This document shows positions 35,312-44,926 of a stretch of 64,000 nucleotides of DNA, piece after piece (the first letter of the stretch is position 1; each line of letters starts with the position of its first letter). The stretch is from NCBI RefSeq assembly GCF_900142975.1, contig NZ_LT670848.1, forward strand, positions 3,038,001 to 3,102,000, given 5' to 3'. Both the position numbers and the translations under genes were made by a program. The notes below the pieces were generated by a model that was not told where the DNA came from, did not search any database, and was given only the letters and a program-made list of their open reading frames with translations. This DNA is from Salegentibacter salegens. Lineage in GTDB: Bacteria; Bacteroidota; Bacteroidia; Flavobacteriales; Flavobacteriaceae.

Positions 35312-36178
35312 TTATTTTGAATTATTTTCTTGTAATTTTTCGGTTGCCCGAATTTGGTCAGCAAAGAAACCACTTTTTTCGGGATTTTTCAAAATTAATA
35401 TTTTATAAGCCTGGATTGCCTTTTTATAGTTTTTTTGTTCCAAATAAACCCGTGCTAAAGTCTCTGTCATTAAAGATTCAGCGGGAGTTGTGCTCACTTC
35501 GGCAAGGTTAGATTTATTGGTAGGTTTGCCGGGTTTTATCTTCGGACTTTGGGAAATAAACCTGTCAATAAGTTCAAACTTTTTGTGCTGAACATCATCT
35601 TTTTGATATTCGGCTTCATCTTCTTCCCTTTTTATAGGTTGGGCTGAAGTAAGTCGTAACCATTCTGAAAAGGAATGTGATTCTGATGCATCGAACTCCA
35701 AAGGTTCCCCCAGTTTCAAATTATCTTCAGATGAATCTTTTTCTGTTTGCTCCCAGGCTTCAGGGCTTTTTTTAGAAAATAACTCGGGATCCATTACCTG
35801 CTCAGATTCCGATTGACGCATTTTAATGGCTTCATCTATAGCCATACTTCGTTTCGCAAAAACTTCTTCGGGTTCAAAAACCGTAATATTTCGCAATTGC
35901 TCTTCCTGATCCTGAATTTGCCTTGCAATTTTGTTCTGATTAAACTCTTTGGAAGTAATAAAATCGAACAGCACGCTTCGATTAGTGGTGTAGGCAGCGG
36001 TTTTTTTAAGTGCGCTGTTGTAACTGAATTCCTGGTGTTCTTTTAAACCTTTGAGCCTTACTGCCCGGGCCGCCTGAAAATACGGTGCTTTTTGAATTAG
36101 CTTTTCTAAGGCGGTAGTTTGCCCGGCGGTTATTTCAGCCGGTTGTTGCAGTAGTTGTATGAATTCGGTAGCTTCCAT
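35312..36178 (-). CDS. TPR-like protein of unknown function
   Basis: A 288-residue soluble protein without signal peptide. The N-terminal half is helical (FIQLLQQPAEITAGQTTALEKLIQKAPYFQAARAVRLK), the middle is acidic and Glu/Gln/Ser-rich, and the C-terminus carries one clear TPR-like unit, ETLARVYLEQKNYKKAIQAYKILILKNP. The ATG at 36178 lies 2 bases after the lptE stop and is preferred to an upstream TTG. Its conserved position between lptE and secG hints at envelope biogenesis, but no function is recognised. Confidence 0.75.
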   Translation of the reverse strand: MEATEFIQLLQQPAEITAGQTTALEKLIQKAPYFQAARAVRLKGLKEHQEFSYNSALKKTAAYTTNRSVLFDFITSKEFNQNKIARQIQDQEEQLRNITVFEPEEVFAKRSMAIDEAIKMRQSESEQVMDPELFSKKSPEAWEQTEKDSSEDNLKLGEPLEFDASESHSFSEWLRLTSAQPIKREEDEAEYQKDDVQHKKFELIDRFISQSPKIKPGKPTNKSNLAEVSTTPAESLMTETLARVYLEQKNYKKAIQAYKILILKNPEKSGFFADQIRATEKLQENNSK

Positions 36179-36180
36179 AA

Positions 36181-36684
36181 TTACCAATCGGTTAAAGCGG
36201 CATTAAAAATATCCTGGGTTAGCCGGTTGTAAATTTCATCTAAAGCAGTTGCCAGAACATCACCAACCAGCTGTGCATTGGCGGGATAATCGTAATAAAA
36301 CGAAAAACGCCTGTCAAAATCTTTTTCGGGTTCCAGGGTGTTATAATAACGAACGTTAACAGCGATGGTAAGCCTGTTTTGTGCAGCGGTATTCTCTGAC
36401 GTAGCAGTTATTGGAGCTACATAAAAATCGATGATTTCTCCTTCAAAAATAAGATCGGCATTGTTATTTGCCAGGCTTAAGCTGGTTTGATTTTGAATAA
36501 GGTCCTGTAATTGTAAGGTGAAGGTCCTATCTATTCCCGGCTCTACTAAATCGGCCTGGTTTTGAAAGAAATTTACCTGAAATGAATCAGCATCACCGGT
36601 ATCGGCACCTGTAAAGGAATAAATTCCGCAGGATTGTGTGCAGAGCAAAAGCACGAAACATAAAAAAAAAGCAGATTTTTTCAT
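36181..36684 (-). CDS. lptE: LptE-family outer membrane lipoprotein
   Basis: A 167-residue lipoprotein. The signal peptide ends at the lipobox CTQSCGIYSFTGA (Cys at about residue 19). VNFFQNQADLVEPGIDRTFTLQLQDLIQNQTSLSL and the following strands match the bacteroidete LptE family, which plugs LptD in lipopolysaccharide insertion into the outer membrane. It is followed by the TPR-like gene and secG, and preceded by the sigma-54 activator gene 18 bases upstream. Confidence 0.88.
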   Translation of the reverse strand: MKKSAFFLCFVLLLCTQSCGIYSFTGADTGDADSFQVNFFQNQADLVEPGIDRTFTLQLQDLIQNQTSLSLANNNADLIFEGEIIDFYVAPITATSENTAAQNRLTIAVNVRYYNTLEPEKDFDRRFSFYYDYPANAQLVGDVLATALDEIYNRLTQDIFNAALTDW

Positions 36685-36702
36685 AAAATCGGGGGAATAA
36701 AA

Positions 36703-37980
36703 TTACAGATCGTATTGTTTTATTTTTCTATACAGTGTGCGTTCGCTTATACCTAATTCCTCGGCAGCAGCTTTGCGTTTCCCGCTATGCCTTTCTAAAG
36801 ATTTTTTTATAAGCTCTAATTCTTTATCCTGTAAAGAAAGGGTTTCTTCTTCCTGGATTTCTTCAGCAAAATAATATTTATCTTTTTCCCTGTTAATTTC
36901 AGATTTCGGACTGTTTTGCGGAATTTGAAGCACTTCCAATCTTTCATCATTTAAAGCTTCCAATTCTTCAGCATCAACATCTTCCCCGTCATCATCTCCA
37001 TAAAGTTTTTGAATAAGACTTTCATTCTCATCCTGAACCTTTTTGGAGTTTCCACTTTCCATAAGTTTTAAGGTGAGTTTCTTGAGGTCGGTAAGGTCGC
37101 TTTTCATATCAAAAAGCACTTTGTAAAGAATTTCACGCTCGTTGCTAAAATCGCTTTCCTTTTTCTTATCGGCGATCACTGCGGGCAAATTACTACCGAT
37201 ATTTGGTAGATATTCTTTTAAACGTTCTGGACCAATAATGCGTTCCTGTTCTAAAACCGAAATTTGTTCAGCGATATTTCTTAATTGTCTAATATTCCCG
37301 CCCCAACGGTATTTTTGCAATAGATTTACCGCATCATCCTGAAGTTTAATGGTGGGCATTTTATATTTTAAGGCAAAATCTGAAGCGAATTTTCTGAATA
37401 ATAAATGAATATCATCTTTACGGTCTCGCAGAGGTGGAAGATTAATTTCCACAGTACTCAATCTATAATAAAGATCTTCGCGGAAACGCTCTTTTTTGAT
37501 CGATTCCTGCATATTGATATTTGTAGCCGCAATAATGCGAATATCAGATTTTTGCACTTTAGAGGAGCCTACTTTTATAAATTCTCCATTTTCCAGAACA
37601 CGAAGTAGCCTAACCTGGGTGGGAAGCGGTAATTCTCCAACTTCATCTAAAAAAATAGTACCGCCATCGGCCACTTCAAAATAACCACTTCGGGTTTGGG
37701 TAGCGCCGGTAAAAGCGCCTTTTTCGTGACCAAAAAGTTCAGAATCTATAGTTCCTTCGGGAATTGCACCACAGTTTACCGCAATGTATTTCCCGTGTTT
37801 TCTATGAGAAAGCGAATGGATTATTTTTGGAATACTTTCTTTACCAACCCCACTTTCACCGGTTACTAATACCGAAATATCTGTAGGCGCAACCTGGATT
37901 GCTTTTTCTATAGCGCGGTTAAGGCGCTGATCGTCGCCAATTATTCCAAACCGCTGTTTTACTGCCTGAATTGATTCCAT
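36703..37980 (-). CDS. sigma-54 interaction domain transcriptional activator
   Basis: A 425-residue enhancer-binding protein without a receiver domain. The AAA+ domain starts almost at once: Walker A GESGVGKE at 41-48, the sigma-54 contact loop GAFTGA at 88-93, and Walker B IFLDE at 109-113. A Fis-type helix-turn-helix ends the protein (KRKAAAEELGISERTLYRKIKQYDL). Between them lies an acidic linker of ~100 residues. It probably activates RpoN promoters; its signal is unknown. It leads the lptE-secG operon, and such an arrangement is conserved in flavobacteria. Confidence 0.9.
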   Translation of the reverse strand: MESIQAVKQRFGIIGDDQRLNRAIEKAIQVAPTDISVLVTGESGVGKESIPKIIHSLSHRKHGKYIAVNCGAIPEGTIDSELFGHEKGAFTGATQTRSGYFEVADGGTIFLDEVGELPLPTQVRLLRVLENGEFIKVGSSKVQKSDIRIIAATNINMQESIKKERFREDLYYRLSTVEINLPPLRDRKDDIHLLFRKFASDFALKYKMPTIKLQDDAVNLLQKYRWGGNIRQLRNIAEQISVLEQERIIGPERLKEYLPNIGSNLPAVIADKKKESDFSNEREILYKVLFDMKSDLTDLKKLTLKLMESGNSKKVQDENESLIQKLYGDDDGEDVDAEELEALNDERLEVLQIPQNSPKSEINREKDKYYFAEEIQEEETLSLQDKELELIKKSLERHSGKRKAAAEELGISERTLYRKIKQYDL

Positions 37981-38065
37981 AAATAAGGTCCTGCTGTTCC
38001 AAAAAGATAAAAATCAAGTTCTTAAGAATGATTTTTATGCAAAAGGAAGTAACTGCTATTTTTAG

Positions 38066-39508
38066 TTATTTTTCACTGTGCCCAACCGCTTCACCTATTA
38101 AAGTGGCGCTGGTGCAATCGTTTATTTTTACGTTTACAAAATCTCCAACTTTATAGTTTTCCTTAGGGAAAACAGCTACCGTATTTTGTGTGGTACGACC
38201 GCTCCAGTGCTCGCTGGATTTTTTGGATTCTCTTTCAATTAAAACCTCTACGGTGTCTCCAAGAAATCGTTGCGTTCTAAAGTGGTTATGTTCCCGTTGA
38301 AGCTTCACTATTTCAGCCAATCTTCGTTGTTTTACTTCGGCAGGAACATCGTCTTCCAATTTGCGTGCAGCCATAGTGCCCGGTCTTTCAGAATAAGCAT
38401 ACATATATCCAAAGTCATACTTCACATATTCCATCAATGATAAAGTATCCTTGTGATCTTCTTCCGTTTCAGTTGGGAAACCAACTATAAGATCCTGGGA
38501 AATGGAACATTCTGGCATTAATTCTCTTATATAGTCTATAAGTTTAAAATATTCTTCCCTGGTGTGCAGCCTGTTCATTTCTTTTAAAATCCTGTCGCTT
38601 CCGCTTTGAACCGGTAAATGAATATGCTTACAGATATTTGGATAAGCGGCCACAACTTCAATAACCTCAAAGGTCATATCCTGCGGATTTGAAGTTGAGA
38701 ACCTAATCCTCATTTTTGGTTGTGCTTCAGCAACGAGTTTCAAAAGCTGTGAGAAATTAGTAGCCGTAGCCTTTTGCATTTTAGAAGCATTTTTAAAATC
38801 TTTTTTGAGTCCGCCGCCATACCATAAATAACTATCTACGTTTTGACCCAAAAGTGTGATTTCTTTAAATCCTTTGTCCCAAAGATCGTTTACTTCCTCT
38901 ACGATACTTTGTGGGTCGCGGCTGCGTTCTCTTCCGCGGGTAAAAGGTACCACGCAAAAAGTGCACATATTATCGCAACCCCGGGTTATAGAAACAAAAG
39001 CTGAAACGCCATTAGTTTGCAAGCGCACGGGAGAAATATCACCGTAAGTCTCTTCTTTAGAAAGAAGCACATTTATAGCATCGCGACCTGCTTCAACTTC
39101 GTTTATAAGGTTTGGGAGATCTTTATAGGCATCTGGCCCAACCACAAGGTCTACAATTTTTTCTTCTTCCAGGAATTTCTCTTTTAAACGCTCGGCCATA
39201 CAGCCTAAAACGCCAACCTTCATTCCCGGGTTTATTTTTTTTACTGCATTGTATTTTTCAAGTCTTTTGCGAACGGTTTGTTCGGCTTTTTCTCTTATAG
39301 AACAGGTGTTTACCAAAACAAGATCGGCTTCTTCAAGATTTTGCGTAGTATTAAAACCTTCTTTTGCAAGAATAGAAGCAACAATTTCACTGTCGCTAAA
39401 ATTCATCGCACAGCCGTAACTTTCAATAAAAAGCTTGCGGCTATTTTCTTGCTTAGGCTCCATTACGAGCGTATTTCCCTGTTGTTTTTCGTCTATTGTC
39501 TTCTCCAT
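38066..39508 (-). CDS. miaB: tRNA-2-methylthio-N6-isopentenyladenosine synthase MiaB
   Basis: A 480-residue radical SAM methylthiotransferase. The N-terminal UPF0004 domain has Cys33, Cys69 and Cys103 for the auxiliary cluster, the radical SAM motif CDNMCTFC is at 178-185, and a TRAM domain ends the protein. It adds the 2-methylthio group to i6A37 in tRNAs. There is a ~24-residue polar N-terminal extension. A well-formed promoter lies just upstream. Confidence 0.96.
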   Translation of the reverse strand: MEKTIDEKQQGNTLVMEPKQENSRKLFIESYGCAMNFSDSEIVASILAKEGFNTTQNLEEADLVLVNTCSIREKAEQTVRKRLEKYNAVKKINPGMKVGVLGCMAERLKEKFLEEEKIVDLVVGPDAYKDLPNLINEVEAGRDAINVLLSKEETYGDISPVRLQTNGVSAFVSITRGCDNMCTFCVVPFTRGRERSRDPQSIVEEVNDLWDKGFKEITLLGQNVDSYLWYGGGLKKDFKNASKMQKATATNFSQLLKLVAEAQPKMRIRFSTSNPQDMTFEVIEVVAAYPNICKHIHLPVQSGSDRILKEMNRLHTREEYFKLIDYIRELMPECSISQDLIVGFPTETEEDHKDTLSLMEYVKYDFGYMYAYSERPGTMAARKLEDDVPAEVKQRRLAEIVKLQREHNHFRTQRFLGDTVEVLIERESKKSSEHWSGRTTQNTVAVFPKENYKVGDFVNVKINDCTSATLIGEAVGHSEK

Positions 39509-39541
39509 AATTCAAATCTTCCTTTTCAGGATTAAGAAATG

Positions 39542-39573
39542 CAAAGATAAGGGTAAAACGAACTTCTGACAAA
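39542..39573 (-). promoter_or_regulatory. miaB promoter TTTG-N20-TATCTTTG
   Basis: On the minus strand the -33 TTTG (39570-39573) and the -7 TATCTTTG (39542-39549) are 20 bases apart, matching the Bacteroidota consensus in both boxes. The -7 box lies 33 bases upstream of the miaB ATG. Confidence 0.8.
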
Positions 39574-39650
39574 GTGACAGCAATTTTTTTAATTTTCTCA
39601 CGCAACCTTTTTGAATTTAATGCATCTATATAGAAACCAACCTGATAATT

Positions 39651-40904
39651 ATGAGATTTTTCTACAGTTTAATTACGTTGCTACTTCTGCTACTAATGGC
39701 TTTATTCACCTCTTGTGAGAAAGACGCTACCGAAGAAGAATTTTATAATGTAGCGGTTCCCGTTGTGAAGCCTATTGAAGAATTTAGAGCTATGGTAAAG
39801 ATTTCTGAACCAAGAGCGATCTCTGAAGCAGGTAAGATTTATTCTTATGGGGATTATGTTTTTATAAATGATGATAATAAAGGAATACATATTATAGATA
39901 ACAGCGATCACCGAAATCCTGTAAAAATTAAATTTCTTGAAATTCCGCAGAATACCGATATCGCCGTAAAAGATGATATGTTGTTTGCAAATTCGGCAAT
40001 GGATCTTGTGGTATTTGATATAAGTAATATGAATAATATTAAGGAGGGTGAAAGAATGAAAAATGTTTTTCCCAATCACAATAGTCGTATTCCAGCCAAT
40101 GCTTCTTTTGTAGATAGCGATAATTTTAATGCTGAAACCGAAGTGGTGATAGGTTATGTGATGGAAACCCGAAAGATTGAAATGGCAAATGATACACAGT
40201 GGCTAACTAATGACGGAGCTTCTTTTTCTGAATCAGGGAATTCATCAGGCGGTTCCGGTACCGGTGGATCTTTAGCGCGTTTCAATATTCACCAGGACTT
40301 TTTATATGTGGTAGATCAAAATCAACTATCTGTTTTCAATATCGCGGGTTTAAGAAATCCTGAATTAATAAAAACCGAATGGGTGGGAAGAGATATAGAA
40401 ACCATCTTTCACAAGGAGAATCACCTGTACCTGGGAAGTTCTACAGGAATGTATATCTATAGCGTAGAAGATCCTGCTGCGCCTCAGTTTAAATCTATGT
40501 TTAGCCATATTTTAGGTTGCGATCCAGTTGTAGTGCAAGGTGATATTGCCTATGTGACCATTCGTGGTGGAAATGCTTGCGGACAGGATTGGAGCCAGCT
40601 GGATGTGATAGATGTGGCCGATAAATCCAATCCGCAGTTGCTACAATCTTATGATATGGAAAATCCTTACGGACTTGGCGTAAAAGACGATTGGCTGTTT
40701 GTTTGTGATGGTACGGCCGGTTTAAAAATATATGATACAAAAAATACCCCCAACCTGGAACTAATTGACCATTTTCAGGAAATTAACACCTATGACGTCA
40801 TCCCTCTAGAAGATGTGCTTTTAATGGTTGGGGACAATACATTATTCCAATATACTTATAAAGGTAATGAGATCAATTTACTAAGCACTTTCAGCCTTAA
40901 TTGA
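39651..40904 (+). CDS. LVIVD-repeat beta-propeller lipoprotein
   Basis: A 417-residue lipoprotein: the signal peptide ends at LLLMALFTSCEKDATEEE (Cys near residue 23). The mature part has repeated blades with the pattern of LVIVD repeats, e.g. GIHIIDNSDHRNPVKI, DLVVFDISNMNNI, YVVDQNQLSVFNIAGLRNPELI, LDVIDVADKSNPQLL and LKIYDTKNTPNLELI. It is probably an outer-membrane or surface scaffold; no catalytic residues are recognised. It is a single gene with its own terminator. Confidence 0.85.
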   Translation: MRFFYSLITLLLLLLMALFTSCEKDATEEEFYNVAVPVVKPIEEFRAMVKISEPRAISEAGKIYSYGDYVFINDDNKGIHIIDNSDHRNPVKIKFLEIPQNTDIAVKDDMLFANSAMDLVVFDISNMNNIKEGERMKNVFPNHNSRIPANASFVDSDNFNAETEVVIGYVMETRKIEMANDTQWLTNDGASFSESGNSSGGSGTGGSLARFNIHQDFLYVVDQNQLSVFNIAGLRNPELIKTEWVGRDIETIFHKENHLYLGSSTGMYIYSVEDPAAPQFKSMFSHILGCDPVVVQGDIAYVTIRGGNACGQDWSQLDVIDVADKSNPQLLQSYDMENPYGLGVKDDWLFVCDGTAGLKIYDTKNTPNLELIDHFQEINTYDVIPLEDVLLMVGDNTLFQYTYKGNEINLLSTFSLN

Positions 40905-40931
40905 TTTTATTTTGTTTGGTTTTTTAAGGAT

Positions 40932-40957
40932 GCCCCGCTAGACTGCGGGGCTTTTTT
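40932..40957 (+). terminator. terminator after the LVIVD lipoprotein gene
   Basis: Arms GCCCCGC and GCGGGGC with a 6-base loop and a six-T tail, 27 bases past the stop codon. Confidence 0.9.
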
Positions 40958-41049
40958 ATGGCTTAGGATAAAAAGAATTTTTAACGCGGGAAGTCTTGAA
41001 TGTGGCTGTTTTACAAGCTATTTCTTGTGGTTTTGTGAAATCTTGTAGG

Positions 41050-41077
41050 TTGTTAAAAAAAAATTGATATACTTTTG
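41050..41077 (+). promoter_or_regulatory. topA promoter TTG-N17-TACTTTTG
   Basis: The -7 element TACTTTTG (41070-41077) matches TAnnTTTG exactly and is 20 bases upstream of the topA ATG. A TTG at 41050-41052 is a partial -33 box at slightly short spacing. Confidence 0.6.
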
Positions 41078-41097
41078 CAGCTAGAAAAAAGAGAGTT

Positions 41098-43647
41098 ATG
41101 GCAAAGAATTTAGTGATTGTAGAGTCCCCTGCCAAGGCAAAAACCATCGAAAAATTTTTAGGTAAAGATTATAAGGTAGCCTCCAGTTTTGGGCATATCG
41201 CCGACCTGCCTACAAAAGAATTAGGTGTAGATACCGAAGGTAATTTTAAACCAAAATATATAGTTTCTAAAGACAAAAAAGATGTAGTTAGAAAACTAAA
41301 AGGTTTTGCGAAAAATGCCGAAATGGTTTGGCTGGCAAGTGATGAAGACCGGGAGGGAGAAGCTATTGCGTGGCACCTTGCCGAGGAGCTTAATCTTAAA
41401 AGTGATAAAACAAAAAGAATTGTTTTTCATGAAATCACTAAAACGGCTATTCTTAAAGCGATAGAGAATCCCAGGGATATTAATTATAATCTTGTAAATG
41501 CTCAACAAGCCCGACGGGTTCTGGATAGGTTGGTAGGTTATGAACTTTCCCCGGTTTTATGGCGAAAAGTTAAAGGAGGCCTATCGGCAGGTAGAGTACA
41601 ATCGGTGGCGGTTAGGCTTATTGTAGAAAGAGAGCGCGAAATCCAAAATTTTACTGCGGAAGCTTCTTTTAGAATAGATGCCGAATTTACTACGGAAGAC
41701 GGGAAATCTTTTAAAGCCAAGATTCCTAAGAATTTTGGTACCCGTAAGGAAGCTGAAGCATTTCTTCAGCAAAACCTGGGCTCAGATTTTAAAGTTGCAG
41801 AACTTACTACCAAGCCCGCAAAAAAATCTCCTGCTCCACCATTTACAACTTCAACTTTGCAACAGGAAGCAGCGAGGAAATTATATTTTTCAGTAAGTAA
41901 AACCATGACTATGGCGCAACGTTTATACGAAGCCGGTCATATTACTTATATGAGAACAGATTCGGTAAACCTATCAGAAGATGCAAGAAAGGGTGCCAAC
42001 AAAGAAATTTTAAAGGCTTACGGAGATAAATACGCAAAATCAAGGCAATTTAAAGGAAAAACCAAAGGCGCTCAGGAAGCTCACGAAGCGATTAGGCCAA
42101 CAAATTTTGCTAGCCATTCGGTAAGAGCAGATCGTGACGAACAGCGTTTATACGAGTTAATTTGGAAGCGAGCTATCGCCTCACAAATGAGCGAAGCACA
42201 ATTAGAACGTACCAATGTGAAAATTGAAGCTTCTAAACACGATAAGCAGTTTACTGCAAATGGAGAAGTGCTTAAGTTTGATGGTTTTCTTAAAGTTTAC
42301 CTGGAAAGCACCGATGATGACGAGGATGCAGAAGAGCAAAACGGAATGCTACCCGCTTTAAAGGAAAATCAGCCGTTAAATAATAAATATATAACCGCAA
42401 CCGAAAGATTTACAAGACCGGCATATAGATATACTGAAGCTTCTTTGGTGAAGAAACTGGAAGAGCTGGGAATTGGGCGTCCTTCTACTTATGCGCCTAC
42501 AATTTCTACAATTCAGAATAGGAATTATATTGAAAAAGGTTCGGTAGATGGTACAGAACGCGAGTATTTGCAATTTGTGCTTAAAGGAGAGAACATTAAA
42601 GAAAATAAATTAACAGAAAACGTTGGAAGTGATAAAGGAAAATTAGTGCCAACTGCCGTAGGTATGGTGGTGAACGACTTTCTTGTAAATCATTTTTCAA
42701 ACATTCTTGATTATAATTTTACCGCGAGAGTAGAACAAAGTTTTGATGATATCGCGGAAGGAAATGAAGAGTGGACGCATATGATGAAAGAATTCTATGA
42801 AGACTTTCATCCGCAGGTTGTAGATGTTGCTAAGAATGCCGATAGGGAAGTTGGAGAGAGAATTTTAGGTGAAGATCCTGAAACCGGGAAACCGGTAAGT
42901 GTTCGATTGGGAAAATTTGGGCCTATGGTTCAAATTGGTTCAGTAGAAGATGATGAAAAACCAAAATTTGCCAGCCTTGGTCCAGACCAAACTTTAGATT
43001 CGGTTACTTATGAAGAAGCGATGGATCTTTTCCAGCTTCCGAAGGAATTAGGAGAATATAAAGATGAAAAAGTTGAGGTGAATAATGGCCGTTTTGGTCC
43101 TTATGTAAGATTCGGTAAGAAATATGTTTCCCTTGAAAAAGGGGAAGACCCATTAAACGTAGATTTTGATCGCGCAATGGAGTTGATCAAGGAAAAGGAA
43201 AAGGCAGATGCGCCAATTCACCATTACGAAGATATGCCGGTTCAAAAAGGAGTAGGGCGTTTTGGTCCTTTCTTAAAGTGGAATGGTATTTTCATTAACG
43301 TGAATAAAAAATACGATTTTGATAATCTTTCTATTGAAGATATTGAAACTTTGATTGAGGATAAAAAACGGAAAGAGCGTGAGAAGTTAATCCACAACTG
43401 GGAAGAAGAAGGAATTAGAGTTGAGAAAGCACGTTGGGGAAGGTTTAATATTATAAAAGGCAAGACTAAAATTGAACTGCCAAAAACCACAGATGCCGAA
43501 AATTTAAGTTTGGAGGAAGTAAAAGAAATTCTCGAAGAGAAATCTACAAAGAAGAAAAAAACTACCAAAAAGAAAGCTCCGGCAAAAAAAGCAACTGCTA
43601 AGAAAAGCACTGCGAAAAAGAAAACAGCTACAAAAAAGAAGAAATAA
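41098..43647 (+). CDS. topA: DNA topoisomerase I
   Basis: An 849-residue type IA topoisomerase that relaxes negative supercoils. The Toprim domain opens it (LVIVESPAKAKTIEKFLG, SDEDREGEAIAWHL); the catalytic Tyr284 is in ITYMRTDS. In the C-terminal third, several short repeats of the form GRFGPYVRFGKKYVSL replace the zinc fingers of E. coli TopA, and no Cys4 clusters are seen. The last ~35 residues are a Lys/Ala/Thr tail like histone H1, likely a nonspecific DNA-binding extension. The stop is 3 bases before the ureohydrolase-fold gene, suggesting cotranscription. Confidence 0.96.
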   Translation: MAKNLVIVESPAKAKTIEKFLGKDYKVASSFGHIADLPTKELGVDTEGNFKPKYIVSKDKKDVVRKLKGFAKNAEMVWLASDEDREGEAIAWHLAEELNLKSDKTKRIVFHEITKTAILKAIENPRDINYNLVNAQQARRVLDRLVGYELSPVLWRKVKGGLSAGRVQSVAVRLIVEREREIQNFTAEASFRIDAEFTTEDGKSFKAKIPKNFGTRKEAEAFLQQNLGSDFKVAELTTKPAKKSPAPPFTTSTLQQEAARKLYFSVSKTMTMAQRLYEAGHITYMRTDSVNLSEDARKGANKEILKAYGDKYAKSRQFKGKTKGAQEAHEAIRPTNFASHSVRADRDEQRLYELIWKRAIASQMSEAQLERTNVKIEASKHDKQFTANGEVLKFDGFLKVYLESTDDDEDAEEQNGMLPALKENQPLNNKYITATERFTRPAYRYTEASLVKKLEELGIGRPSTYAPTISTIQNRNYIEKGSVDGTEREYLQFVLKGENIKENKLTENVGSDKGKLVPTAVGMVVNDFLVNHFSNILDYNFTARVEQSFDDIAEGNEEWTHMMKEFYEDFHPQVVDVAKNADREVGERILGEDPETGKPVSVRLGKFGPMVQIGSVEDDEKPKFASLGPDQTLDSVTYEEAMDLFQLPKELGEYKDEKVEVNNGRFGPYVRFGKKYVSLEKGEDPLNVDFDRAMELIKEKEKADAPIHHYEDMPVQKGVGRFGPFLKWNGIFINVNKKYDFDNLSIEDIETLIEDKKRKEREKLIHNWEEEGIRVEKARWGRFNIIKGKTKIELPKTTDAENLSLEEVKEILEEKSTKKKKTTKKKAPAKKATAKKSTAKKKTATKKKK

Positions 43648-43650
43648 TAT

Positions 43651-44811
43651 ATGGATTTAGATTTTCTGAGTCCCCTTTCTGAAGAATTGCTTAAGGAGAT
43701 CACCGGTTTTGGTGAGCATTCCCTGGGAAATTCGGTTAAAAAGCATACTGTCGCTCAAGGCTTGCCAGATTTAGATGGTGTGCAAATGGCAGTGGTTGGG
43801 ATTAAAGAAAACCGCCTTGGAGACGAGATAGATTTTCTTGATTTTGAAGATGTAAGAAAGGCTTTTTATAGTCTGTTTCCCGGAAACTGGCATATTAATA
43901 TTGCCGATCTTGGCGATATAGAAAAAGGGGAGACGGTAGAAGATACTTATTTTGCGGTACAAACCTTGGTGGCAAAACTGGTAAAAAAAGACGTGATTCC
44001 GGTGTTATTAGGCGGTAGCCAGGATTTGGTTTACGCACAATACCGGGCTTACGATACCTTAGATCAAATGGTGAATCTTGTAAATATAGATAGTCGTTTT
44101 GATCTTGGAGATGCCGAAAACCCGATAAGTAACAGGTCTTATGTTGGTAAAATAGTGGTAAATCAGCCTTATAATTTATTCAATTATTCCAATATTGGGT
44201 ATCAAACCTATTTTAATTCGCAAGATGAAATAGAATTGATGGAGCGCTTGTTCTTTGATGCTTATCGTTTAGGCGAGATTAGTAATAATTTTAAATTAGT
44301 TGAGCCGGTAATGCGGGATGCAAATATGGTGGCTATAGATTTGGCGGCGGTTAGTGCGCCTTCATCTGGTTCACGAGATATAGCTTCTCCTAACGGGTTT
44401 GATGGGAAAGAAATATGTGCGCTTTCGCGATATGCGGGGATTAGTGACAAAGTAAGCTCCTTCGGAATTTATGAATATGATAATTTAAAATTCGGAAATT
44501 TGGGAGCCATGTTAATGGCTCAAATGTTGTGGTATTTTGCAGAAGGCGTAAATTACCGTACTAATGAAAATACTATTTCGGCAAAAAAAGAGTTTATAAA
44601 GTATCAGGTTCCCATAGACGATGAGGTTTTAGTGTTCTATAAAAGTCCTGTAAGCGGGAGGTGGTGGATAGAAATTCCGTTTCTTGAACATGTAGATACT
44701 AAACTAAAAAGGAGTACGTTATTACCTTGCAGTGAGGACGATTACCTGGAGGCTTGTAATCAGGTAATTCCTGAAAGATGGTATAAAGCAAAAAGAAAAA
44801 ACGAAGTTTAA
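43651..44811 (+). CDS. degenerate ureohydrolase-fold (arginase/formimidoylglutamase-like) protein
   Basis: A 386-residue protein of the arginase superfamily, usually annotated in this phylum as formimidoylglutamase. The metal motifs are altered: GG(D/E)H is GGSQD (121-125, His to Gln124), DAHxD is DSRFD (147-151, His to Arg149), and the SxDxDxxDP motif reads AIDLAAVSAP (228-237) with only Asp230 kept. Most of the manganese ligands are therefore lost, so hydrolase activity is unlikely. It lies between topA and gldK, suggesting a role with the gliding/type IX secretion genes or simple linkage. Confidence 0.78.
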   Translation: MDLDFLSPLSEELLKEITGFGEHSLGNSVKKHTVAQGLPDLDGVQMAVVGIKENRLGDEIDFLDFEDVRKAFYSLFPGNWHINIADLGDIEKGETVEDTYFAVQTLVAKLVKKDVIPVLLGGSQDLVYAQYRAYDTLDQMVNLVNIDSRFDLGDAENPISNRSYVGKIVVNQPYNLFNYSNIGYQTYFNSQDEIELMERLFFDAYRLGEISNNFKLVEPVMRDANMVAIDLAAVSAPSSGSRDIASPNGFDGKEICALSRYAGISDKVSSFGIYEYDNLKFGNLGAMLMAQMLWYFAEGVNYRTNENTISAKKEFIKYQVPIDDEVLVFYKSPVSGRWWIEIPFLEHVDTKLKRSTLLPCSEDDYLEACNQVIPERWYKAKRKNEV

Positions 44812-44926
44812 ATAATTTTCAGGCATTCTTGGTATTTACTGTATTTTTACCTAAAATATTGTTTTTTAAAAAATAATTAGATAGGTTTACTGCCGTAAAT
44901 TGAGATGTCTTAACCTAAGAGAAACT

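Noticed and set aside
43651..44811. Active formimidoylglutamase or arginase
   Set aside because: Most metal-binding residues are replaced, so the usual annotation does not fit; described as a degenerate ureohydrolase fold instead.
44900..44926. TTG start 27 bases upstream for gldK
   Set aside because: It would bury the lipoprotein signal peptide that begins at the ATG at 44927.
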